A DNA stretch of 64,000 nucleotides from Chondrus crispus (taxonomy: Eukaryota; Rhodophyta; Florideophyceae; Gigartinales; Gigartinaceae), in NCBI RefSeq assembly GCF_000350225.1, contig NW_005179203.1, forward strand, positions 440,443-504,442, given 5' to 3'. A program made the position numbers and the translations under genes. The stretch's first letter is position 1; every line of letters begins with the position of its first letter. Positions 29,673-40,075 of this stretch are shown piece by piece. A model generated the notes under the pieces. It made no database searches. It saw nothing but the letters and a program-made list of their open reading frames with translations, and was not told where the DNA came from.

Positions 29673-32600
29673 CGCTGAATTTGCGACCTCGTCATGTCGC
29701 CTTTGATCCGTAAATTGAATTTTCCTGCGTGCTCCTTCGTCCTTTCGTTTCCTCCTCTTTTTCTCATTGATGCCCACCCCGTCATAATCACGGTGGTACC
29801 CTTATACCTCCTTCCTCCTTCTCTTCACCTCGCTACTTCCTCCTCTTTTTCGCTTTTCTTTTCTTGTTCCCTGCGTACCGTCACTGCGGTCGTACCCCTC
29901 TTTTCCCCAACTTCCTCCTCTTTTGCATTTTTCAATTTTCCATTTCCTGATTCCCCTATGTTTCCTTCTCTTCAATCCCTCCTCTTTATCCTTGGCAATT
30001 TTCCTTCCTCTTTTCACGCGTCCTCTTTTTACCTCTTCGGATTCCTCGCTTACCTCCTCTTTTCCCTGTTCGGGCGTACTGTCGCCGACGACTGTCCTCA
30101 ATCTCCATCGGGCGGGTAGGAAATACCTGAGAAGTTGTGGAATGAGAAGTGCTGGTTGACGTGCCGACCCAAAAAAATCTCGACCCGCAGTTCCTCCTCT
30201 TTATATTTTTCCTGCGTCTCCGCAAGGTACACGCCCTTGAGAGTACGCGTCTATCTTCGTCGCTGGAGTCTGTGGCTCCTGTTGCCTCTAGTAAGGCTCC
30301 CCTCTTTCATTCCCATCAGGCGGTTCCCTTACTCGCCCAGTTATCTCGTCGAGAAATATATTAATTTGTGATTAGGGGTTCCCTCTGTCGAATGAACCCG
30401 CCTTGTTCAGTATCCTCTGCGATAGCCTCAATCCTGCGTCTCATCTCCTTTGTACTTTGGGTGCGAATCCTCATGTCGCCTCGTAGAATCGGAACATCTG
30501 TGGGCGTGTGGGTCTGTGACGATCTGTTCTCATCGGATTGATGCCATCAGAGTTCTTCAGTTTTTCGAAGGAAGGTTCGGTACTCATGCTAGCTGTCCCT
30601 TCACTGAGCTTTCGTCGCACACAGCTCGGCGTTCATTCAGTTAACGGTATTCGTCCCGTTTTCCGATCCTCATTTCTACACCTGGCGTCCTCCATGACGT
30701 GATAACACACGCTGCTTACGAATGCGTTCCGGATTTCCTTAGTCATCGACCGCCTCCTACTGTATATCTTCCAGTAGCGATGTCACACAATCGGCGAATG
30801 CGCACTTCTCTTCCTTTCGTGCGATGGATGTCCATCCGTTCTTCCGCGTGTCTCCAATTATTTGTTCAACTCCGCGCGTCGTGCGTAGCGGTCTTGATCT
30901 CCTGGCTTATCTCCCTCCCAAGGGGGGGGGTGTCTCGTCCTGATCGACATCCTGTCGGTCGTCCTTACTGTCAATGTCGCAGCGTGGGGTTGTGTTAGGC
31001 CTTCATAACAAGGAGTGAGATAAAAATAAAAATGCACCGGGACTTAGGGCAAAATAAAAAACATAGCAAAGCAGCAAGAGGGTCAATGTGCGAGACAGTA
31101 GAGGGAATAAGGGAAGGATGTCATTTCGGTAGTTTGCTTGAGGTAACAACGAGAACGTGAGCTTGACGTCGTCAGTTGCGTCGAGCCACGGCTCGGTCAT
31201 TGATAAGGAGCTCCTCGATCGAGGATCTCTCTACTCCGGAGTTGCTCTCCTCTCCTTGGCGCTCCGGATCGTTCTTGTTGGAAGATGGCGCGAGACTCCC
31301 GATTGCCCCCTCAATGAGACGTCGCAAATCGGTCCTCGTTGACGTGAGGATTACCATTTCTCCGTTCTTTCTTCTCCATTTTTCTTCTTTCTCTCAGCTG
31401 CCTCGGACAATGAGGCGAGTCGCGAGAACAGGAATCCGGGGTCTTAGGCAGGGATTCGTTCGTCCTTGGCGTACGTACGGGACTCATTGTACATGGCCAT
31501 GCCGACGGCGGCATTGTGTCTTGCACGATGGCTCACGACGGTGTGATCGGGTGACCTGGTGTACTTGTATCATGGGCTGTAGCCAGCGCTCCTCTGTTTT
31601 CGTGCGACCAACAAGTACGGTTTCCCCCTAGCTTTGTCAATAAATTTTCGAAGGTTACCCGCTTGGTCCATTTTCGGCTGTTACCGCTCGTCCAGCGTTT
31701 TTCTGACGACCTCCAAGTATTTTCTTGATTAATTTGCGCATCACGAGGACGGATCTCTGATCCAAGCGCCCTGTCTCGTGCGCGTGATCGTGTCTCAGGA
31801 GGTATCCGACCTCAGCCTGAGACTACAGTAAATTTTCGTTTTCGTGGTACGACTGTGGCGGCTCTTGCATTCCGGTGAGGGAGGTTTTCAGATGAAATCG
31901 CCTAAGTCCCCTTTTTTTCTGCTCTGGCTTGGGGGTGTTGTCGACGGTTAACGTCGCTCTCCTTCTTCGATATCTCGTACGGGACGGTCGTGTCCCCCTT
32001 TTCCTTGTTTGCCTCTTCGCGTGGCGCCGGGTACAGACTTGCGTGTGCCGTTTGTACGCTTTCTACGTACCCAGCGCTTCATGCGCTCGACCCGTCACTC
32101 CTCCCGCTTTGTCTGCGTCGTGTTGTCCTTTCTACGCTACTGCAGCGTTTCCCGAGGCCATCGTGATGGCTGTTCTCGACTCCCTATGACGTCTCTCGCT
32201 CCCCAGACAAGCCCAGCTTGCCATGTACCGTGGAGGACGTTCTTCCTTGTAACGCGGCCGTATCCTCCTTGTAATGCCCGATATACCCGCTGATCGACGT
32301 TCACGGGACGCGGTCGTACCTCTAGACCTCCAAGGTGAACGAAACAAAAGAGAACGCAAACAAAAATGTAATAATAATACAACAGAAAACATAGTAGGGC
32401 ATAGATACGGATCGGTGGGTGCGTCGCGCGTATGCCAGAAGTACTACAGGGACGTCAGAGTTAGTCGCAATCGATGCTTCGTTGCTTACGTCGTGGTGGG
32501 ACTATGATTGTCCTTGTCGCGGTTCGCCTTGGTTAGTAATTATTTCTGCTCAACAAGCCTCTGTATCGGGGCTTGCGGAGCTCCGTCAAGGCGACTGGTG

Positions 32601-33710
32601 CGTCCCCTTTTGATCATCCCTTCCCATCAATTAACAATATCCCCTGTTGCGGAGGGGGGTGGCTCCTCCCCCTCCCGACTCTCCCTTCAGTTTTCCCGTC
32701 TCGTGCACACTGTGCCTTTCCCGTCGGATACAGTCTTCTCCCTGTCCAATTGACCCGCGATACCTCGCATCTCCTCCCTCGTCGTAGCTTACTTGTCTTG
32801 ACAAGGCCCCCGAATCGGTTCGTTCTTCCCTTTCTCATGGCACTAGCCTTCGTCTAGTCGTGCAGACTCACTGATAGACTTGCGCCAGGCGAAGTCGTGT
32901 CCTAGACAACGGCAGAAAAAATAAACATAACATAACAAAACAAACGCGCACAAAAAAACGAACAACCAACTAAAACCGAAACAATAGAGAGAGATGGTGA
33001 GAAGAGAAGGGGGTTGACGTTGTAAACTAGTAAGTACGCTGATCGTCAGTAAACGCGACGTGGTTCTGTCGTTCGCAACTGTCGGTGAACCGTGTTGTCT
33101 CGTTGGAACGTCGACTCTTTCGGCTATCTCCCGTTCCCAACCCTACTCGTTGCCCTCTCTGTTCTGCTTGGTGGCTCTCCATAAAACGCGGGCTGCATGG
33201 GGATCGGGGATCAGTCTTACATTCACACTGCTCTCGTCCCTAAAAAAAGGCATCTCCTGCGCGGTAAGCGCGCGTTGCGCCTCGCTCATCCTTGTCAACT
33301 CTCCGTGAAGCGAGTTGGACGGGGCCGCCGGCGACGGACGTTTTCGGCTTCATACGCAATTTGTAGTCGCGGGTCGCGATCTGACTTCGACATTTGTGCG
33401 GCCAGCCTCAATTTTGATTAGGACTTCGGGGGAGGACTGGCGCTCATTTCTCATACTGTTCATTCGACAATCCCCTCCCGGCATTTCTCTAGTAATTCTG
33501 GGAAAATTTTCGCTCCTCCTCCGTGCGGACTCCTGCTCTCGATCTTAAGTTCACGTCCGGGCTTCGGTGACGCGTTGCCATTCAGGCAAGCGTAACACCT
33601 CATCCGGGGGTATGGTGACATTCCCCATTCCTCAACGACGCGGCATGCATCGCTTCCTCAAACTTCTGACTTGTCTGCCGGCTCTCCTCTGCATTCTTTC
33701 TTGACAACGG
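29673..33710. other. Gypsy B non-coding region between antisense ORF and integrase
   Basis: 4.0 kb inside Gypsy B with no frame I can support on either strand. The first part is a pyrimidine-rich repeat (separate entry). Further along are A-rich stretches (for example 31018-31075 and 32340-32392, 32920-32990) separated by ordinary sequence. It may be untranslated leader, introns or regulatory DNA of the antisense gene. Confidence 0.45.
29745..30215. repeat. Spaced TTCCTCCTCTTTT repeats
   Basis: About eight copies of TTCCTCCTCTTTT or close variants (near 29750, 29815, 29840, 29910, 29970, 30010, 30050, 30190) spaced irregularly by 20-140 bp. On the element's sense strand these are purine runs AAAAGAGGAGGAA. 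The spacers differ, so this is not a simple tandem array. Confidence 0.6.
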
Positions 33711-35342
33711 CTATCCAGGTACCGCGTGCGCGACTTGCGCTGGCAGGGGCAACCGTTTCCTTTGGAAATACGTGACGGCCGCACTGCGGGGTAGCCGCTC
33801 AAAGGGTTCCCACGTCGCGTCCTTGGACGTATAACCGTACCACCTTACTTTGAGAATTAATTTCTCCTCCTCGTAGCCGTGGTCCACGATCTTGTCGATC
33901 ACGTATTCCGTGTTTTCCGTTTCCTCTCCTTTCTCTGAACTGTTTCCTTCCCCGTCCTGAAGATCTTCCAACTCATCCTCTTTTCTGGACCTTCCGAAAT
34001 CGCGTAGGTCCGGAGATGTCTCCGCTGTCGGCGCTTGACTAACTAGATTGTCCTGGTCCCCTGACGTAGGCGCACGGGTGTGAGCACATTTCTCGTCCTC
34101 CATTACCTCTCCTTCTTCGTTTAGCTCCGGCTCTCCCAGGAACTGTAGCGCTTGACGTAGGCCAGTTATCGCCGCATAGTCCATCGGGCTTGGGGCTAAC
34201 TTCACTCTGTCTCGCGATACGCGTTCCTCCTGATCGCCAATGGCAATGACTACCGAATGTTGATCCGATCTTCTGACCTGATAAGTTCCTGTGGGGACTT
34301 GTGCCAGCTTGTGTCTCGGTTCGCTAGCCGTGCCCTGTTCCTTCCGGAGGAACACGTAGGACCCCGGTGGGATCTCATATTGCGGCTTGCGGAGGCGTGC
34401 GTCGAAATTTCGTTTGTACCGGGCTTGTTCCTTCCGCAAACTCCTATCCGCTCCTCGCATTAGGCTCTCCAACCACGACTGCCATTTCAGGTAGTATGCT
34501 CGTGACGAGCTAAAGTTCTCCAACGTTGGTTGCGCTTGCAACGCAATGCTTCTCGGCACCCGAGCTAACACCAGCTCGAAGGGCGCAATGTTCGTAGTTC
34601 GATGAATTTGCGTGTTGTATGCGAACGTCACAGCGTCGCTAAATAGGTCCCAGTCCTTCGGATGCTCTCCAACATATTTTCGCAACGCGGAAGTCAGCGT
34701 GCGGGTCAACCTCTCAACTTGGCCGTTGGCTTGCGGGTGGTACGTGGTCGTGAACACATTGCGTATGCCGAGAATTCGACAGACGTTCTCAAAGAACCGG
34801 GCCGTGAACTGTGTTCCATTGTCGGACAGCAGCTTGACCGGCGGTCCGTACACGAATACCCAATGGTGAACGAAGGTTTGTGCGATGTGCGCAGCTGATA
34901 TCTTCTTCAACGGTACGGTTCGTACCAGTTTCGAGTATCGATCGCTAATCACGAGAATGTACCGATTTCCTCGTTTAGTTGTAATTAGCTCGCCGAGGAT
35001 GTCGATGGCGACAAACTCCAGCGGAGCTTTGGGCGTGAACAGCTTCATTTCCTTCATGTTTCTTCTTAACTTCACCCTTTCCCGCGCACATGCGGCGCAA
35101 TTCTTCGCGGCTGCATAGCAGTCTAGGGCCATCTTAGGCCAATAAAAATATCTTCTCAATGTCTTGTAAAGTTTCCTGCCTCCCGGGTGGCCTGCCAATT
35201 TTGCGTAATGGCTTAACCCTAAGGCGCGGTTTCTTAACGATTGTGGTATCACCACTTGTACAAACTCCGCCGCAGTACGGCATAGAGTTCCTTCGAGTTC
35301 CCCGGTCTCCGTGCTGAACGTTCTCACCTTTCCGGCGTCCAT
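33711..35342 (-). CDS. Gypsy B integrase with chromodomain
   Basis: 543-residue frame. Zinc-binding region (LGLSHYAKLAGHPGGRKLYK, then CAACARERVKLR), rve catalytic core (FVAIDILGEL, VPLKKISAAHIAQTFVHHWV, LLSDNGTQFTARFFENV, TYHPQANGQVERLTRTL), a basic C-terminal region (QARYKRNFDARLRKPQYEI) and a chromodomain at the end (EYVIDKIVDHGYEEEKLILK, VRWYGYTSKDATWEPFE). It inserts element cDNA into the genome; the chromodomain places the family among chromoviruses. It is part of the Gypsy B fossil. Confidence 0.9.
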   Translation of the reverse strand: MDAGKVRTFSTETGELEGTLCRTAAEFVQVVIPQSLRNRALGLSHYAKLAGHPGGRKLYKTLRRYFYWPKMALDCYAAAKNCAACARERVKLRRNMKEMKLFTPKAPLEFVAIDILGELITTKRGNRYILVISDRYSKLVRTVPLKKISAAHIAQTFVHHWVFVYGPPVKLLSDNGTQFTARFFENVCRILGIRNVFTTTYHPQANGQVERLTRTLTSALRKYVGEHPKDWDLFSDAVTFAYNTQIHRTTNIAPFELVLARVPRSIALQAQPTLENFSSSRAYYLKWQSWLESLMRGADRSLRKEQARYKRNFDARLRKPQYEIPPGSYVFLRKEQGTASEPRHKLAQVPTGTYQVRRSDQHSVVIAIGDQEERVSRDRVKLAPSPMDYAAITGLRQALQFLGEPELNEEGEVMEDEKCAHTRAPTSGDQDNLVSQAPTAETSPDLRDFGRSRKEDELEDLQDGEGNSSEKGEETENTEYVIDKIVDHGYEEEKLILKVRWYGYTSKDATWEPFERLPRSAAVTYFQRKRLPLPAQVAHAVPG

Positions 35343-37032
35343 TTATTCCTTGATGCGGTTGCAGAAGGGGTCGACGGCTTGCTCGCGAATGAGCTCCTCC
35401 GGAGTGACAGCTTGGAATTGATCGACGCGCTCAGGGGCGGTCCCCCCCTCAAGAGCGAGGATGTCGTCTAACCCGTCAAAGCTGTCCTCGTCCTCCACTG
35501 TACCCTCGGCCGGTTCGGCCATAAAGCATGGGATTTCGTCGTCGATTTCGTTGACGGTTTCCCCTGCCGTCCGTAATCTTGACAGGGCATCGGCTTGGCT
35601 GTTCGCCTTGCCCTTCTTGTACTTGATTTCGAAATCAAATTCCGAGAGCTGGAGCCTCCATCGGATAAATCTCCCGCTGGGGTCGGTTACGTTCATCAAC
35701 CACCTCAATGAGGCATGGTCGGTATGCACGACGAAGTGCTCGCCATATAGATATGGTCTTAAAGTTTGTACGGCCCAAATTACCGCTAGACATTCTTTTT
35801 CTGACACAGAGTAGTTTCTCTCGGCTGCTGCTAACGTTCTTGAAAAGAACCCGATGGGTTTACGTTGCGCATCCGGATGTGTCTGAAATAATGCAGCGCC
35901 GATTTGATAGTCGCTTGCATCGGTATCTACCGAGTATGGTAGGTTCTTCTTCGGCAGCGCCAACACCAGTGGCGCCAAGATAGCGTCCTTGAGCTTATGA
36001 AAAGCTTTTTCGCACGGTTCGTCGAATCCTTTTAACCGGTCCGGTTGTCCCTTCTTCAACAGTTGATTGAGAGGATGCGCGATTTTCGCATAATGCCGAA
36101 CGAATCTGCGGTAGACATTACAAAGTCCCAAGAAGCTCCTGAGCTGGGTCTGCGTTTGAGGGTACCTCACTTGTTCCAATGCGACGGTTCGTGCAGCGTC
36201 CACTTCCAATGTACCTGGCCGAACAACATGGCCCAGGTACTTGATCTTTTCGACGAAAAATTCGCACTTGCGAAGCTTGAGCTTCACACCTGCCTTCTCC
36301 AATACAGAAAGTATTTCATCCACGTGCACGATGTGCTCCTCCCACGACTTGCTAAAAATTATTTTGTCGTCCAGATACACCAAACAGCACTTCCAACGGA
36401 ACGGAGAGAGCAGGATATCCATTGCTCTCTGAAACGTCGCTGGCGCGTTAGTTAGCCCGAAGGGCATTCTTGAAAAACGGTAGAGTCCTGAGTGACACGA
36501 AAATGCGGTCTTGTCGCGGTCGCGCTCAGGGATAGGCATCTGCCAATATCCCGAGATCGCGTCCACCGCGGAGAAAACCTTGGTGTCACCAAGCGAGTCC
36601 AGGCACTCATCCATGCGCGGTAAAGGGTACGTGTCCTTTACCGTTACCGCGTTTAACCGGCGATAGTCTACTCAAAAGCGCATCGATCCGTCCGGCTTCG
36701 GCACCAATAAAACGGGCGACGCCCATTCTGACTGCGCCGGTTCGATGACTCCTGCTTTTAACATCTTCTGTACTTCTGCGTCCTCGACCTCCCGAGCCTT
36801 TGGACCTGCTCGGTAGGGAGCTTGTGCAATTGGCCTTGTATCCGGGTCCAGTTCAATCCGGTGGACCGTGGTGTTGATCCCACCGAGGGTCCCATCCCAC
36901 ATGCGGGAATACTTTTTCAACATTCGACGGAATCTTTCGCGCAGCCGGCCCGGCACGTGGCTCAGGTCGAGTTCCTCCACGTCCGGCGGTGGCGGCTCAA
37001 TCCTGCCTTGCGGCTTCGTAGATGCCGACGCG
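35343..37032 (-). pseudogene. Gypsy B reverse transcriptase and RNase H region
   Basis: Reverse transcriptase and RNase H part of the minus-strand fossil. RT landmarks: GVIEPAQSEWASPVLLVPK, VDAISGYWQMPIP, MPFGLTNAPATFQRAMDILL, CLVYLDDKIIFS. RNase H landmarks: YSVDTDASDYQIGAALFQ, KECLAVIWAVQTLRPYLYGE, VHTDHASLRWLMNVTD, ANSQADALSRLR. The solo LTR 37038-38069 separates it from the protease region. It is broken. Confidence 0.85.
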
Positions 37033-37037
37033 GAGAG

Positions 37038-38069
37038 TGTAGTGCAATGCGCCTGTCGGGCAGAGACCGCGGTCCGATGGTCCAGCAAAAACAACAACAG
37101 CAACAAAAAGAAGAACTGCCGATGGCACAGCGCTACGGAGTGTCCGACTCCCCCTTCTCCGTTTAAACGAGCTTGCGACTCGTAGTAGCTCAGATCCCTG
37201 ATAGGGGGGGGGCACAAATAAACAGCCCGGCCCGGGATCGGTGTGGTAGAGACTTGCGAAGAGATCTGCTCGACGAGTGTGGGGTGGGGCGCGTACGTAG
37301 GTACCCCGGTTCCACTGGGTTGTAAGGCCAATGCTCGTTGAGCTTCTTCGACACCTTGTGACGCGACAAGGCCTTCGACGGGGGCGTCGCAACGCAGCCC
37401 GACGGGAGGAAATGAAAGTAGCAGCGCTACGTCAACCGTGCCGCCCGATGGCTCGAAACACCTACACCGGTTCGGTCGCAACCGACACCGATGGCACCAA
37501 CACTGGCTCGTACTACGACGGAGCCCTTCGAGGGAGACGTCGTTGCAACAGTCTCCGTCGTAAAATGGGTCACAGTAGCAGCGCTACGTCATCTGTGTCG
37601 CCCGATGGCTCGAAACACCTACACCGGTTCGGTCGCAACCGAGGCCGATGGCACCAACACAAGATAAGGGAAAAATAGGTAGAATTAGGGATAGAAAAGG
37701 ATAGGGAAATAAAGGAAAATTGATAAGGAAAGAAGGGGACCCCCAAGCGCAAAGGATAAAGTTATCTGTAGTTAAAGGAAATGTCTTGTATAAGACGGAC
37801 TTCAACTAAGGCGATATCAGACTCTGTCAACTCGGGTTACCTTTACTGACTTGGTGGTCAGAGGGCTAAGGTATATATCGCCCCGCCGGAGCCTCTACAG
37901 TAGCTCGCGGCGCTAGATCCTAGATCTAATCTAATGTTAAATAACTAATATGCAACTAATTAAAATTAATAGTTAAAATAATAAAGTGAAATAATTTCCA
38001 CTTTTGCTTGTCATACCCCATCATTTCCATTTCTTCTCACCCCCCTGTGCAGCCGCTTATTGCACTACA
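37038..38069 (-). repeat. Solo LTR of a Gypsy B-related subfamily
   Basis: 1032-bp LTR with the same ends (TGTAGTGCAATGC / TTATTGCACTACA) and layout as the B LTRs but clearly more different from both than they are from each other. It is flanked by a perfect 5-bp duplication GAGAG (37033-37037, 38070-38074), so it was inserted on its own into element B and then reduced to a single LTR. Same orientation as B. Confidence 0.9.
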
Positions 38070-38074
38070 GAGAG

Positions 38075-39226
38075 CCCTGCCGACCGTTCTTCTGGCTGGT
38101 CCTCGCGGTCTTGATCCGACGGTTTGCATCTTGTCTCGCCCGTAGGCGTCTTGGTGGAATTGGGAAAATTTTCCTTCTTCCTTTCTTGAATTCCGAGAAC
38201 TTCACCAATGGTGGTTTTGCTCTCGAGCACGGCCCTCGGGTGCGGTAATAATTCCGCCACCACGTGGCCTTTTTGCACCCTGACAGGGTACGTCCTAAAA
38301 TTCGCAACGAGTAAACGAAATGGCCTGTCAGGCTCAACCTGAACGACACCATTCGTGCACGTCAACCCGTGCCTTTCGTACAACGACGAGTACGTCTGAA
38401 CCAAAACCAAGCCCGCCCTGTTCGAGGTGCATTCCACGACGCGTTGCGTCCCTGGCTTGATAGTCGTGGCTCTTGCCACTTTTACCTTAGGGGAAATCCG
38501 CTCCACCTTTCCATCATTCTCGTCCTCTCCCGGGACGAGATTCTTCTTCCCTTTTTTCGTCTAGAACCGCCTAACTATCGGAACCTCCGAGAAATCCGCC
38601 AACTCAACCGTTTTCTTCCTTGGATAAATTGCTTCCACAAACCGGTCACAGTAGTCCGCGCCTAGAATTAGCGGGACGGCTAGTTTTTCGCATACAATAA
38701 ACTCGGCTGCGGCCACAAATTTTCCAAGCCTCACAGGCATTCTAATTGTGCCGAGAGTCCGGAGTGGCCTATTGCTCGCGTCGCCAATGTCTTGGGTCGG
38801 TCCGTAGGACACTAGAGATTCCATTCCAGCCGGGGGTTCCGATTTTGGCACAAGGTTTGGTCCCGCGCTGGTGTCTAAAACAGACAACACCCGGCTCATC
38901 AATCCGATTGTGGGTCCAATGTCCGCGTAAACTTTGTAGTTTTTTCGCGCAAGAACCAAAATCTTCTCGGGACACTCCCTTCGCTGAACCCTGTACCAGG
39001 GTCTTCGAACTTCTTCCAGGGGATGATCTCGGGCTCGGCTCAAAATTTTCTTGACTTGAGCTGGCCCTTTGGGCTTATCCACCAATCCAACAACCTCCCC
39101 ATCGGAGTCTGATTTTTCCCTTAGAGACGGGGAACGGGGCTGAGCCCCGGTCACAGTACGTCGACCCTGTGCCTCTCGCGACTCATGCGAGATTCCCCTC
39201 TCTAGTTTTCCTGCCGCTGCGGGATC
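38075..39226 (-). pseudogene. Gypsy B protease region
   Basis: Retropepsin-like region between gag and RT. Landmarks: VLARKNYKVYADIGPTIGL, VLDTSAGPNLV, VCEKLAVPLILGADYCDRFV. It is followed by the shared pre-RT block (VARATTIKPGTQRVVECT, FRLLVANFRTYPVRVQKGH). Element C cuts it from gag at 39231 and the solo LTR follows at 38069. It is a broken fossil part. Confidence 0.8.
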
Positions 39227-39231
39227 CTTCT

Positions 39232-39888
39232 TGTAGCATAAACACCCCCAGCGGAGAGGGGTGTATGCACAGCTCGACGTAGACCCCGTCCGATCGGGAA
39301 GACGGGGGTGAAGCAGGACACCAGCTAACGGCACCGGGCAGCGGGCCCGGGTAGCGTGGTAGAGCGGGAACGGGGAGGACGCCGGTACGCGCGAGCGGTT
39401 CGACGCCTCGACGCCCCGGCGCGGTACTGGGTAACGATCCAGTACCGACGGGCGGAGGCGGAGCCGACTCGTGGGCGTACCGCGCGCGTCCTCAACCCGC
39501 GCTCAGTGCCGCTCTAAGGTAGATAGCGAGCGCTACCTTAGAATAAGCGGGAAGTCGGACCTTGACGGTCGGTGGGTGACAAGTCCGTGCTTGTCCTCCT
39601 CCACCGCCGCCGGTCCGCTTCATATTTAATATACAAAACAACCTATCATAATAGTACAGTACCGATGTACTGTAGCGGTCGGTCGGCACTGTAATACTGT
39701 CAGCCATCGGGGCTGACAGTACACGTGTGTGTGCGCTCTTCGGTCTCGCGCGTACACGTGTACACGTGCGCCCCCTGTACTCGGGGGTACACGTGGTGGT
39801 ACTGTAGAGCATCGAGCCCTACAGTAACCGATCCGATTCTGAGTTGATCTAATCTAAAATAAAGCCCCCAGGGGGGGGTTATACCACA
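39232..39888 (-). repeat. Gypsy C LTR (3' LTR, minus-strand element)
   Basis: 657-bp LTR, TGTAGCATAAACACC at the left and GGTTATACCACA at the right. Almost identical to 51943-52598: about three substitutions and a small length change. Carries clustered CACGTG palindromes (about 39720-39795). Left flank CTTCT is the target duplication. The minus-strand purine run AAGGGGGGGGCCG just to its right is the polypurine tract. Confidence 0.95.
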
Positions 39889-40075
39889 CGGCCCCCCCCT
39901 TAAGGGTGACCGTCCGCGGTCGCGTGTCGTGATAGCTTTCGTTGCAGCAATCTCCCTTGGCGAGGGGTGTCGCGTGCTGTCTCCCCGATAATCCCTCCTT
40001 TCCACTTCGTGACTCCTCTGCTTCCACTCGCGCACGCCCGCTTGCTCGTCACGCGCGCCGGCGGCTCCTCGCGTT

